A stretch of 64,000 bases of DNA, from the NCBI RefSeq assembly GCF_014696825.1, contig NZ_JACJQU010000017.1, positions 1-64,000 of the forward strand. The letters run 5' to 3'. The translations under genes were made by a program, and so were the position numbers. This document shows positions 56,018 to 64,000 of this stretch, in pieces. Under the pieces are notes generated by a model. The model was given only the letters and a program-made list of their open reading frames with translations. It did no database searches and was not told the DNA's origin. The stretch's first letter is position 1. Every line of letters starts with the position of its first letter. This stretch comes from Anabaena sphaerica FACHB-251. GTDB lineage: Bacteria > Cyanobacteriota > Cyanobacteriia > Cyanobacteriales > Nostocaceae.

Positions 56018-58225
56018 ATGCACACAGTTATTCTAGTCCTGGTTGAGGTGTTGATTGTTATTGGAATGTCACGGCTAGTAGGATTGGCATTTAAATCAAT
56101 TAAGCAACCACTCGTAATTGGTGAGATTGTAGCTGGTATCATGTTGGGACCATCATTATTTGGTCTAATTGCTCCCCATGCAGCAGCTACCCTGTTTCCA
56201 CCAGAAGCTGTTCCTTTCCTGAATCTTTTATCTCAGGTAGGACTAATATTTTTCATGTTTTTGATTGGTTTGGAGCTAAATCCGAAATATCTCAGCGGTA
56301 ACTTACAAGCAGCAATTCTGACTTCAAATATCAGCATTATTGTTCCTTTTTCTCTGGCATCAATTTTATCTTTGCTGCTTTATCCCCTAGTTTCCAATGC
56401 GAGTGTCTCCTTTACAGCCTTTACCTTATTTTTGGGTGCGGCCATGTCAATTACAGCCTTTCCTGTATTGGCACGAATTATCACTGAGAATAATTTACAG
56501 GGAACACGTTTAGGGACATTAGCTTTAACTTGCGCCGCCGTTGATGATGTGACAGCATGGTGCATTTTAGCAGTAGCGATCGCAGTTGCTCGTAATGGTA
56601 GCATCGATCAAAAAGCTATCCTCACCATTTTTGAAAGCCTCATCTACATTGGTTTTATGTTCACCGTTGGGCGTTGGTTTCTCAAACGCCTCATGACCCA
56701 TTATCGCCGCGCTGGACGGTTAAGCCAATTTGTTCTGGCCTTGATTTATATGGGAGTTGTTGCTTCTGCTCTCATTACTGAATTTATTGGCATTCACCTA
56801 ATTTTTGGCGCATTTTTATTAGGTGCAGTCATGCCCAAAAATGCAGAATTAGTTAGAGAATTAGCTGTAAAAACTGAAGATTTTGTCTTAATTTTTCTGC
56901 TCCCTGTGTTTTTTGCCTACAGTGGTTTAAGGACGCAAATTGGTTTACTCAACCGTCCTGAATTATGGCTACTGTGTGCATTAGTTTTAGGAGTAGCGAT
57001 CGCAGGTAAGTATTTTGGTACTTATGTAGCAGCCCGCCTCAGCGGCATCAACAAACGCGAAGCATCAGCCCTCGGTTGGTTAATGAATACTCGTGGTTTA
57101 ACAGAATTAATTGTTTTGAATATTGGTTTAGAGTTGGGTGTAATTTCACCTTTGCTATTTACGATGCTGGTAGTTATGGCCTTGGTGACAACATTTATGA
57201 CATCACCATTACTAGAATGGACATATCCGAAACGGTTAATCAAGTTAGATACAGTAGAACCAGAACCAGAGCAGGAAACAGATACATATACAGAGGTGAG
57301 AGAAAGTATGGAATCTTTCGTTACCTCCTACCGCATTTTAGTCCCCGTAGCTAACCCCAGCACTCAAAAAGGTTTAGTACAGTTAGCAGTAGCTATAGCT
57401 CTCAACTACCGACAACCTGCTGTTATCAATCCTCTCAGCTTAATTGAATTAGAAGAAAACTACGGTTTTGAAAGTACCCCAACAGAAGCGAATCGCTTAA
57501 TTGCCGAGCGTCGCCAGCAACTAGAAGAATTAATTGATACCTTAGAACCGCCAATCATTCGCTCTTATATACATCCTGTCGTTCGTATATCAAGTAATGT
57601 CGCTAGAGAAACAGCCCAAATTGCCCGAATCGAACAACCAGATTTAATTCTCGTTGGATGGCATCGTCCAGCCTTTAGTAATAATCGCTTAGGTGGAAGA
57701 GTCGGGCAAATTCTCACCACCGCACCAGTAGATGTGGCTGTATTTGTAGATAGAGGTGGGGAACGTTTAGAAAGTTTGCTAGTTCCCTACTCCGCAAATA
57801 TCCATGATGATTTAGCTCTGATCCTCGCCCTGCGACTGCTCATCAACCGTGATACTTGTATGTTGCAGATTTTACAAGTCTTAGCAGGAAATCACGCCCA
57901 AGATGAATTGAGTTATGAACTGCATAGGATGATCGAGCAATTACCAGTTAGTGTGCGCGATCGCATAGAAATTAAACACATTGCCGACCCAGAACCCATG
58001 CAAGCCGTAGTTGCAGCCTCAGAAAATGTTGATTTAACCATTGCTGGTACTAGTCGCGCTTGGGGTATTGAAAGACAAACTCTAGGACGATACACAGATG
58101 AACTAGCTATTCAATGCCGTTCTTCACTACTGATAACTCGTCGCTACAGTCAAGTTACCTCTCATCTCAGTTCCCTGCTACCAGAAGTTAACCACCAAGA
58201 AATACAGCAGATTGCAGGTAAATGA
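56018..58225 (+). CDS. CPA2-type cation/proton antiporter with USP-like tail
   Basis: A 735-residue protein. Residues 1-405 form about 12 membrane helices of the Na+/H+ exchanger (CPA2) family: KQPLVIGEIVAGIMLGPSLF, GLIFFMFLIGLELNP, and the ion site CAAVDDVTAWCILAVA with two adjacent Asp. Residues 440-720 are two cytoplasmic universal-stress-protein-like domains (RILVPVANPSTQKGLVQLAV). Such fused NapA/NhaS-like antiporters are common in cyanobacteria and handle Na+ or K+ and pH. GAGAGGAAAC precedes the start. Confidence 0.9.
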   Translation: MHTVILVLVEVLIVIGMSRLVGLAFKSIKQPLVIGEIVAGIMLGPSLFGLIAPHAAATLFPPEAVPFLNLLSQVGLIFFMFLIGLELNPKYLSGNLQAAILTSNISIIVPFSLASILSLLLYPLVSNASVSFTAFTLFLGAAMSITAFPVLARIITENNLQGTRLGTLALTCAAVDDVTAWCILAVAIAVARNGSIDQKAILTIFESLIYIGFMFTVGRWFLKRLMTHYRRAGRLSQFVLALIYMGVVASALITEFIGIHLIFGAFLLGAVMPKNAELVRELAVKTEDFVLIFLLPVFFAYSGLRTQIGLLNRPELWLLCALVLGVAIAGKYFGTYVAARLSGINKREASALGWLMNTRGLTELIVLNIGLELGVISPLLFTMLVVMALVTTFMTSPLLEWTYPKRLIKLDTVEPEPEQETDTYTEVRESMESFVTSYRILVPVANPSTQKGLVQLAVAIALNYRQPAVINPLSLIELEENYGFESTPTEANRLIAERRQQLEELIDTLEPPIIRSYIHPVVRISSNVARETAQIARIEQPDLILVGWHRPAFSNNRLGGRVGQILTTAPVDVAVFVDRGGERLESLLVPYSANIHDDLALILALRLLINRDTCMLQILQVLAGNHAQDELSYELHRMIEQLPVSVRDRIEIKHIADPEPMQAVVAASENVDLTIAGTSRAWGIERQTLGRYTDELAIQCRSSLLITRRYSQVTSHLSSLLPEVNHQEIQQIAGK

Positions 58226-58249
58226 GGTACGGATATGAATTATAAAAGT

Positions 58250-58274
58250 CTTGTGGTGCGGGCATCTTGCCCGC
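58250..58274. repeat. GCGGGCATCTTGCCCGC hairpin repeat
   Basis: The stem GCGGGCA/TGCCCGC with a short loop lies 25 bases after the antiporter stop; a sister copy (GGTGGGCATCTTGCCCGC) is at about 60361-60378. It could weakly terminate and is a dispersed repeat. Confidence 0.6.
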
Positions 58275-58329
58275 TGTCTACCTCACTCAACCTGATTTTG
58301 ATGTAATTCATAATTCGTAATTACCAATC

Positions 58330-58839
58330 ATGAACAACTTCAACTTCAAATCTTTAGCAATTTCTGGAGTAGCGATCACATCAGTTCTCATCTTATTCAA
58401 AACTGTCACCGCTTATGGTGAAAATCATCTTCGCGCTACCAGTCTCATTCACAACCGTTATCATCTCACCCTAGCTAAAAACTTGCCAAACTGTGAAAAA
58501 GTCAACTCACTAGTTTTGAATATTCAACAGTCTGGTATTTACCTCAATGCCTCTTTATTAACAGTCAACGCAAATACAGATACAAAAACCCAGCTTCCTC
58601 TCACAGGTATTTTGAAAAATCAACAACTAGAATTATCGGGAAAAATTGACAGTTCAATTTTCTGTCAAACTCCCTCTGTCCAAAATAGTCAAATTCAACC
58701 CATCACAATTCAAATGTCACAACTGAATAACGATAATATTCCCGGTCAACTAAAAATCAACAACATTCCCACCACTTTAGAATTCACCGCTTTACCCCAA
58801 ACAGAACCCAAAGCTACTACCAAATCAGAAAGCCATTAA
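58330..58839 (+). CDS. exported protein, unknown, paired with AMIN-domain gene
   Basis: A 169-residue protein with an N-terminal signal or anchor helix (SLAISGVAITSVLILFKTVT). The mature part has CEKVNSLVLNIQQSGIYLNA and beta-rich stretches, with a second Cys in SIFCQTPS; the two Cys may form a disulfide. I do not know the family. Its stop lies 3 bases before the AMIN-domain gene, so they are one operon. Confidence 0.65.
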   Translation: MNNFNFKSLAISGVAITSVLILFKTVTAYGENHLRATSLIHNRYHLTLAKNLPNCEKVNSLVLNIQQSGIYLNASLLTVNANTDTKTQLPLTGILKNQQLELSGKIDSSIFCQTPSVQNSQIQPITIQMSQLNNDNIPGQLKINNIPTTLEFTALPQTEPKATTKSESH

Positions 58840-58842
58840 AAC

Positions 58843-59592
58843 ATGAAAAATCAACTTAGAACCAGGAAATTTTACCTTTTAAATCTTTTAATAGTCAGCT
58901 TATTTACTTTATGTTCCGCAATTGCTATCAATACTTGCGTTAGTCTTGCAATTGCCAAATTAGCAACACTAAATAAATGGCAGTTCAACCCTAAATCGCA
59001 GCAACTAGAAATTACCCTTTCCGCAGTTACAAAACCTGAGTATTTCTACCTTGAGCAACCCCCGCGTCTAGTTGTAGATTTACCTAATACCCAATTAGGC
59101 AATGTAGACACCCAAAAAAACTATTCTGGAACAATCCAGAAAATTCGCGTTTCCCAATTTAGCCCTAACATCACCCGCATTGTCATCGATTTAAAACCAG
59201 GAACTTTTGTCGATGCCAACCAGGTAAAACTTCAACCCATTTCCCCAAAAAACCCAACTCGCTGGGTTTTAAGCCCTATATTCTCCCATAATAGCACTTC
59301 TTCAATCAATCAGGCATCCCCAGCCCCTTTGATGACTCTCCCACCACCAGCCACCAATTTACCCATAAACCAACAACCTTTTGTAATTGCACCGCCTCTT
59401 AATTCTCAAAACCCTGCTCCATTATCCAACTTGATGATTATCCCAGCTAATTCTCCCAATTCTTCAGAGAATGCCAATATCATTACAGTACCTAATTCTT
59501 TACCCAATGTTCCTAATTCCCAAAATTCTACAGATGAAATTCTTAGTATTCCTATAATTGAATTTGGTCAACCACTACCCACTATTAAATAA
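58843..59592 (+). CDS. AMIN-domain exported protein
   Basis: A 249-residue protein with a signal helix (LLIVSLFTLCSAIAINTCVS). Residues 50-135 are an AMIN domain: NPKSQQLEITLSAVTKPEYF, PRLVVDLPNTQLG, and IRVSQFSPNITRIVIDLKPG. AMIN domains target periplasmic proteins to peptidoglycan or the secretin. The last 110 residues are Pro/Asn-rich and probably disordered. It has no amidase catalytic domain. Coupled to the upstream exported gene. Confidence 0.85.
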   Translation: MKNQLRTRKFYLLNLLIVSLFTLCSAIAINTCVSLAIAKLATLNKWQFNPKSQQLEITLSAVTKPEYFYLEQPPRLVVDLPNTQLGNVDTQKNYSGTIQKIRVSQFSPNITRIVIDLKPGTFVDANQVKLQPISPKNPTRWVLSPIFSHNSTSSINQASPAPLMTLPPPATNLPINQQPFVIAPPLNSQNPAPLSNLMIIPANSPNSSENANIITVPNSLPNVPNSQNSTDEILSIPIIEFGQPLPTIK

Positions 59593-59695
59593 AAAGTCAA
59601 AAGTCAACAGTCAAAATAGAAAATAGGGAAGATGTATCTTTCTTCTCCCTTCTACCTCTTGCCTCCTGACTTCTGACTCCTGAATTATAAGGTTT

Positions 59696-60238
59696 TTAGA
59701 ATCTTTCTGTATCCTGATTTGGTGCAACTGCTCCCGGTTGAGATAAGAAGAAGTTTTGAGCAGATTCATTCTGATATATACACCTAATATCTGGCTTTTC
59801 ACTGTCTAAATTACCTGTAAAGCCAAAAGTATTAAGGCGATTTTTACATTCCCTCACCTGATCTGATGTCACAAGTTTTTTGTTTTCTAAAATTGCCCAG
59901 TTATTTTGACGGATCACACATCCAGGACGAATATTAGGCTGGGCAACATAGACATTAAAGGGGTTAAGAGTTACAAACAGTCTGGCATCCATGACCATCG
60001 CGCTGGCTCCATACTGCACGCAAATTTCAGGGTTTGGTGCTTTGGTATCAATGAATTCACGGGAAGCCACATTGGATGGGCTTAATGTGCTTGTAGAACT
60101 AAACGCAATACCAATCCCAATTCCCAAAATCAACACCCCTCCCAAAATTGCAATAGTAGTGAAGTTAAATAAAGGGGATTGGAAAACAGAGGGTTTAGGA
60201 GTAGTAGCAGCTGATCTACCAGTAGATTTACGTCTCAT
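59696..60238 (-). CDS. DUF3172-family membrane protein
   Basis: A 180-residue protein. After a basic Arg/Ser/Lys N-terminus there is one membrane helix (TTIAILGGVLILGIGIGIAF). The conserved part has EICVQYGASAMVMDARLFVT, PFNVYVAQPNIRPGCVIRQN, and ECKNRLNTFGFTGNL. This matches the cyanobacterial DUF3172 family; function is unknown. Four Cys in the soluble part could form disulfides. Confidence 0.85.
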   Translation of the reverse strand: MRRKSTGRSAATTPKPSVFQSPLFNFTTIAILGGVLILGIGIGIAFSSTSTLSPSNVASREFIDTKAPNPEICVQYGASAMVMDARLFVTLNPFNVYVAQPNIRPGCVIRQNNWAILENKKLVTSDQVRECKNRLNTFGFTGNLDSEKPDIRCIYQNESAQNFFLSQPGAVAPNQDTERF

Positions 60239-60679
60239 TTTTGCTTGTTCACCTTCATGCCAACTTGAGAGGGAGTTATCTATTCTCTCCCTACTTCAGT
60301 ATGACGATTATTAAGGAAAATTGTCCCTTATTTTCAATCTAATTCCCATAACTCTTGTGAGGTGGGCATCTTGCCCGCTAAATAATTTAATACTAAGTAA
60401 ATACTCTAAAAAACCCAAATAAACGCTTACTTTATTAAATGAACACTCTGAAGGTGCGATCGCTAACTTACGAACAGAGTCTTTTTCACAGATGTCTACC
60501 GGGAAAGTGCGCCCTTATTCTTCTCTTCCTCTTTGCTCCATTGCACCTTTGCGCCTCTGCGCGAAACAAAAACAAACGCATTCAACAGCAAGTGCAAATA
60601 AACAAAGTTTTCCAAAGTTTCTCTCTCACCTAGTCAACAAAACGATAATCTGACTGCATAGTGGAGAAGAAATTCAGTA
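60239..60679. other. intergenic region with dispersed repeats
   Basis: About 440 bases between divergent genes. It holds the GGGCATCTTGCCC hairpin (60361-60378) and a CTTTGCGCCTCTGCGCG repeat (about 60541-60566). A 64-codon frame here is made of the repeat and is not considered a gene. Confidence 0.5.
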
Positions 60680-61138
60680 ATGACCCAGCCTTCTAATATT
60701 CGTCAACTGTTAACTGATGCCAAACTAGGACTGCTACCGTATCTAGATAACCGCCTCAATGAGATAGCCAACTCCTGGCAGCAACTAGAAAATCTGCGTT
60801 TAGAGCCTTATGATATTGAACTGGGAGAATGCAACACCATAGCAGCAAACGAACCCAGACCTCTGATTACTCAGTCAGTTTCCCTCAGATGCTATATCGC
60901 TGGTAGCATCAAAGATAAATTAGAACTCTTGCTTTTAGCTTCAGAATTACAAAATTCCCTGGATGCAACTATCTTTGAATGGAGTAACCGTGAGTGGTAT
61001 CAGTTCGAGAAACCATTGAAGCGACCAGTAACACAAATTACAGGTGGTTTAGATTACGAACTGCTAGAAAACCCTCCCCACTCTTGCCGTCTGGCTATCT
61101 ATCGAGAATTTGATTTAATCTACACTATCAGCTTTTAA
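60680..61138 (+). CDS. conserved-looking cytosolic protein, unknown
   Basis: A 152-residue acidic protein beginning MTQPSNIRQLLTDAKLGLLP, with no signal or membrane segment. Later blocks are SVSLRCYIAGSIKDKLELLL and CRLAIYREFDLIYTISF. It has normal codon use for this genome and a single clear start. I do not recognise the family. It converges with ndhN, separated by heptad repeats. Confidence 0.6.
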   Translation: MTQPSNIRQLLTDAKLGLLPYLDNRLNEIANSWQQLENLRLEPYDIELGECNTIAANEPRPLITQSVSLRCYIAGSIKDKLELLLLASELQNSLDATIFEWSNREWYQFEKPLKRPVTQITGGLDYELLENPPHSCRLAIYREFDLIYTISF

Positions 61139-61153
61139 AGCTGCCATAATCAG

Positions 61154-61200
61154 AGTCAGCAGTCAGTCAAAAAACAACTGACAACTGACAACTGACTAGT
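61154..61200. repeat. CAACTGA heptads between convergent genes
   Basis: About four ACAACTG heptads, then CTAGTAACTAACTAG, lie between the unknown gene and the end of ndhN. Confidence 0.8.
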
Positions 61201-61202
61201 AA

Positions 61203-61679
61203 CTAACTAGCTAACAGTGTTTTTTCCAGCGGAGTCCAGCGGAAATAGCGATCGCCACCCCGTTCAATCACCACTTTTACCCGTGGTTCCAACTTCGGCA
61301 AATTAGCCAAATATTCCACTTCCTGATCAGAAAGAATATGTCCCTCAATAATCCATAGCAATAGACCCTTAGACTTAGGTGGTAACTGTTCCAGATGAGA
61401 ACTGATCATTGGTGGTAGATAATACACCTCACCCACTGCTGCACCGCTACCAGTGCTTTTTTTACCCAGATGAGGAGGTCTAACTCCATGAACTCTCGTC
61501 AGATAGGCAGCAACATCTCCTAGTCCCCTGGCCGTAATGTGGAGGTTAATATAGCCAGCAGCCCGTAATCGACGGCGATACCGACCTTCATAGCCTCCCT
61601 CCAAAGGAACATATACACCCAGAGCGCCAAATTTCTCCAAATCCCGGATTAAACCGTTGCCAGTGGTAATTAGTGCCAT
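61203..61679 (-). CDS. ndhN: NAD(P)H-quinone oxidoreductase subunit N
   Basis: A 158-residue NdhN of the NDH-1 complex, which takes part in cyclic electron flow and respiration in the thylakoid membrane. The start MALITTGNGLIRDLEKFGAL, LEGGYEGRYRRRLRAAGY, the LTRVHGVRPPHLGK loop and a VKVVIERGGDRYFRWTPLEK end are typical. Length is normal. It is a peripheral, oxygenic-phototroph-specific subunit. Confidence 0.96.
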   Translation of the reverse strand: MALITTGNGLIRDLEKFGALGVYVPLEGGYEGRYRRRLRAAGYINLHITARGLGDVAAYLTRVHGVRPPHLGKKSTGSGAAVGEVYYLPPMISSHLEQLPPKSKGLLLWIIEGHILSDQEVEYLANLPKLEPRVKVVIERGGDRYFRWTPLEKTLLAS

Positions 61680-62524
61680 AAATTTTCGTCTTATCCCACT
61701 TAGATATTTCTATTATTCACCTTTTGATGGTAGATTAAGTTAGATTAAGTCACAGAATTTTAGCATTATGGGCATTGAGCGCAGGGGACTTTCTCTTTTC
61801 CCACGTGTATTCATCCCCCAAGCAAAATCTGCCCCGCCAATTACTAGACAAAAATCAATCAATGATTTATATTATTAGATTGTGACCAAACAGTAAAATT
61901 AGGTAGCTATCTTATTTAGCACTCTCAGCCAGGACGAGCATCAAAATTTGATGACTTAGATAATTCCCCAGGGATAATCTGGTGGAAATGCACAAGAGAC
62001 TGCTAAACTAAAAAAGCTTTCAGGTCAAACTCAGAAGCTCATGGCTATCAACCCACAGCCAAATAAAAGCTTCAGTCCGTGTTCACTCCCGCAGCCCCTA
62101 AAAAAAGGCAAATCCTCAAACAGTAGTTTAAGGTATTTAGAGAAGTAGAGCCTGAATAGCAATTTTCAGGAAACGGATACTGAGTGGAAAATAGCCACTT
62201 AAGTCCTACTACAACCGGAGAGTGCCAGAGCAATCGCTTGGACGAAAGCATTGCTGCACAAAGCGCAAAGCAATAACGTCTTGCATTGATTCCAGAAGTA
62301 ATGCCTTCCGATGAAGAAGGTAATTATTACTGTTTTGGTGGATAAGTGAGTGAAAAATAAACAGATTCACCAAACAGTAGGGAAACAGTTTGTTGCGTCA
62401 TAAAGAATTTGCACTGTCTAACGCCAGTCCAAATTGGGGAGAAGATTCCCCCCGAAAACGACGCTGACAAAGCTTGTCCTAGTCCGATTCCACGGTCAGC
62501 AAATAGAAAGGAGAACCAGTTACT
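61680..62524. promoter_or_regulatory. long upstream region of the rplC ribosomal operon
   Basis: An 845-base non-coding stretch between ndhN and rplC, less AT-rich than other gaps. It contains several possible stems, including one at 62229-62255 and GGAGAAGATTCCCCCC at about 62438. AAAGGAG lies 9 bases before the rplC GTG. It should hold the operon promoter and a long leader. I could not match it to rnpB, tmRNA or 4.5S RNA. Ribosomal leader control by L4 is known in E. coli, but nothing here proves it. Confidence 0.5.
62229..62255 (+). other. stable hairpin in the rplC upstream region
   Basis: AGCAAT pairs with ATTGCT and, after a one-base bulge, GCTT pairs with AAGC around a GGACGA loop. 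All ten pairs are Watson-Crick. Confidence 0.5.
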
Positions 62525-63163
62525 GTGTCTGTAGGTATTCTCGGCACCAAGCTGGGCATGACCCAAATATTTGACGATGCAGGAAGAGCTATTCCTGTCA
62601 CCGTAATTCAAGCCGGGCCATGCACTGTTACACAAGTTAAGACAAAACAGACCGACGGTTACTCTGCCATCCAAGTTGGTTATGGCGAAGTGAAGCCCAA
62701 GGCATTAAATAGACCACTACTAGGACACCTAGCTAAATCATCGGCCCCAGCATTGCGGCACTTGAATGAGTATCGCACTGATGCCTCTGGTGATTATGCT
62801 TTAGGTCAAGAACTTAAAGCAGATATTTTTAGTGAAGGTCAAATTGTAGATGTGATCGGTACAAGTATCGGTCGCGGTTTTGCGGGGAACCAAAAGCGTA
62901 ATAACTTCGGTCGCGGTCCCATGTCACATGGTTCCAAAAACCACAGAGCGCCCGGTTCTATCGGTGCTGGTACAACTCCTGGTCGTGTTTATCCCGGTAA
63001 ACGGATGGCAGGGCGCTTGGGTGGTACTCGTGTCACAATTCGCAAACTAATCGTAGTGCGAGTAGATGCAGAACGCAACTTAATTCTCATTAAAGGCGCT
63101 ATTCCTGGTAAACCAGGAGCTTTAGTGAATGTTGTACCTACAAATAAAGTTGGTAATAAATAG
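62525..63163 (+). CDS. rplC: 50S ribosomal protein L3
   Basis: A 212-residue L3, an early-assembly protein near the peptidyl transferase centre. [27 protein letters not shown]-like ([12 protein letters not shown]), and [40 protein letters not shown] are typical. The start is GTG with AAAGGAG upstream. It opens the ribosomal operon here; S10 lies elsewhere in cyanobacteria. Confidence 0.98.
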   Translation: MSVGILGTKLGMTQIFDDAGRAIPVTVIQAGPCTVTQVKTKQTDGYSAIQVGYGEVKPKALNRPLLGHLAKSSAPALRHLNEYRTDASGDYALGQELKADIFSEGQIVDVIGTSIGRGFAGNQKRNNFGRGPMSHGSKNHRAPGSIGAGTTPGRVYPGKRMAGRLGGTRVTIRKLIVVRVDAERNLILIKGAIPGKPGALVNVVPTNKVGNK

Positions 63164-63222
63164 TTTTAGTTGTTTAGCTGTCAGCGTCAACTGACAACTG
63201 ACCACTGACAAAGGACACAAAA
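63164..63222. repeat. ACTGACA heptads between rplC and rplD
   Basis: Degenerate CAACTGA/CCACTGA heptads fill the spacer and run to within a few bases of the AAAGGA ribosome-binding site of rplD. Confidence 0.75.
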
Positions 63223-63855
63223 ATGGTTGAGAGTGTAGTTAAGAATTGGCAAGGAGACCAAGTTGGCCAGACCAGCTTTGAGTTGCGAGTTGCCAAAGAA
63301 CAAACAGCGGCGCATATAGTACACCGCGCCCTCGTCAGACAAATGACCAATTCTCGCCAAGGTACAGTCAGCACCAAAACCCGTTCTGAAGTACGTGGTG
63401 GAGGTCGCAAGCCTTGGAGACAAAAAGGTACAGGTCGCGCTCGTGCCGGTTCTATTCGTTCACCCCTATGGCGTGGTGGTGGTGTGATCTTTGGACCAAA
63501 ACCCAGAGATTTTAACATCAAGCTAAACCGTAAAGAACGACGCTTGGCATTGCGGACAGCCTTTGTTAGTCGCACCGAAGATTTGATTGTTGTAGAAGAA
63601 TTTAGCAACGAACTACAACGCCCCAAAACCAAGGAAATGGTAGCAGCATTAGCCCGTTGGGGAGCAGCACCAGAACATAAATCCTTGTTAATTTTGGCTG
63701 AAATGGCAGAAAACGTAATTTTGTCAGCCCGCAATATCGAGAATTTAAAGGTAATTGCAGCTGACCAATTAAATGTTTACGATTTGCTGCACGCTGACAA
63801 AATCGTTGTGACATCAGCAGCTTTAGAAAAAATTCAGGAGGTCTACAGTGCCTAA
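63223..63855 (+). CDS. rplD: 50S ribosomal protein L4
   Basis: A 210-residue L4, which lines the peptide exit tunnel with a long loop. [20 protein letters not shown]-like and [20 protein letters not shown]-type loop residues ([20 protein letters not shown]) are present, then [18 protein letters not shown]. Its last 8 bases overlap the rplW start, giving translational coupling. Confidence 0.98.
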   Translation: MVESVVKNWQGDQVGQTSFELRVAKEQTAAHIVHRALVRQMTNSRQGTVSTKTRSEVRGGGRKPWRQKGTGRARAGSIRSPLWRGGGVIFGPKPRDFNIKLNRKERRLALRTAFVSRTEDLIVVEEFSNELQRPKTKEMVAALARWGAAPEHKSLLILAEMAENVILSARNIENLKVIAADQLNVYDLLHADKIVVTSAALEKIQEVYSA

Positions 63856-64000
63856 CTTTGACCCCCGTAACCTTGCCGATTTAGTACGTCGTCCAATTCT
63901 TACCGAAAAGGCGACAATCATGATGGAGCAAAACAAATACACATTTGAAGTAACTCCAAAATCGACGAAACCAGAAATTAGAGCAGCAATTGAAGACTTG
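63848..64000 (+). CDS. rplW: 50S ribosomal protein L23 (5' part)
   Basis: The first 51 codons of L23 from a GTG start: [20 protein letters not shown], then [20 protein letters not shown] lies 8-13 bases before the start, inside the end of rplD. The gene runs off the window. L23 sits at the tunnel exit and docks SRP and trigger factor. Confidence 0.96.
   Translation, partial: MPNFDPRNLADLVRRPILTEKATIMMEQNKYTFEVTPKSTKPEIRAAIEDL

Noticed and set aside
60439-60633. 64-codon plus-strand frame
   Set aside because: Its sequence is made of a CTCTGCG-type repeat and it has Ser/Cys-rich composition without a ribosome-binding site.
61980-62320. Structured stretch considered as rnpB, tmRNA or 4.5S RNA
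   Set aside because: I could not find the conserved RNase P core, a tRNA-like end with an Ala tag, or the SRP RNA tetraloop region. It is left as a leader region.
62327-62674. 115-codon minus-strand frame overlapping the rplC start
   Set aside because: It is antisense to L3 and has no recognisable domain or start signal.

Overview
The window is a chromosomal segment of a cyanobacterium, most likely a filamentous Nostocales member (Nostoc/Anabaena/Dolichospermum-like). Evidence: chlL and chlN of dark chlorophyll synthesis, ndhN, a Rubisco activase with a C-terminal small-subunit-like domain, many GCGATCGC (HIP1) sites inside genes, AT-rich DNA, and abundant short heptanucleotide tandem repeats between (and sometimes inside) genes. 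No CRISPR array, rRNA or tRNA gene was seen.

Layout. 0.1-4.6 kb is an accessory block: a broken HNH gene with its ribbon-helix-helix-like partner, an orphan ParD-like antitoxin, a 914-aa STAND-type NTPase with TPR repeats, and a VapBC pair. 4.7-8.1 kb holds chlL, a DUF5331-type gene and chlN on the minus strand. 8.7-16.4 kb is mixed: a small Trp-rich protein, a stop-interrupted double-glycine peptide gene, a DUF6174 lipid/periplasm protein, clpB, a Nif11-like peptide gene ending in an IS200/IS605-type scar, DUF924 and SRPBCC genes, and rubredoxin. 18.1-31.2 kb is a complete exopolysaccharide cluster on the plus strand: priming sugar transferase, Wzc-like co-polymerase/kinase, Wzx-like flippase, Wzy-like polymerase, five glycosyltransferases (GT2, GT4, WecG/TagA types) and a terminal Tat-exported GH10 glycosidase.

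31.8-35.5 kb has a stand-alone lpxD, a DUF29 gene and a DUF697-type GTPase. 35.6-39.3 kb is a second accessory island: an unknown gene divergent from a tight three-gene operon of AbiEi-like antitoxin, AbiEii-like nucleotidyltransferase and a C5 DNA methyltransferase. 39.4-44.2 kb has deoC, recO, an MFS transporter and a GT4. 44.2-47.4 kb is a third island: a Uma2 nuclease and a 613-aa ABC-type ATPase fused to a DUF4435/TOPRIM-like domain (PARIS AriA-AriB-like), bracketed by two same-orientation copies of an inverted-repeat element. 47.4-55 kb carries rca, a metzincin protease, secG, gpmI, remnants of DUF29 and Uma2 genes, an orphan HTH antitoxin and an ABC-F ATPase. 56-64 kb has a Na+/H+ antiporter, two envelope genes including an AMIN-domain protein, DUF3172, ndhN, and the start of the ribosomal operon rplC-rplD-rplW.

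The candidates most worth pursuing as undescribed biology are the fused ATPase-DUF4435 gene inside its repeat-bracketed cassette, the AbiE plus C5-methyltransferase operon, the RHH/HNH pair, and the interrupted double-glycine peptide gene. All functional calls rest on reading motifs by eye; no database search was possible.
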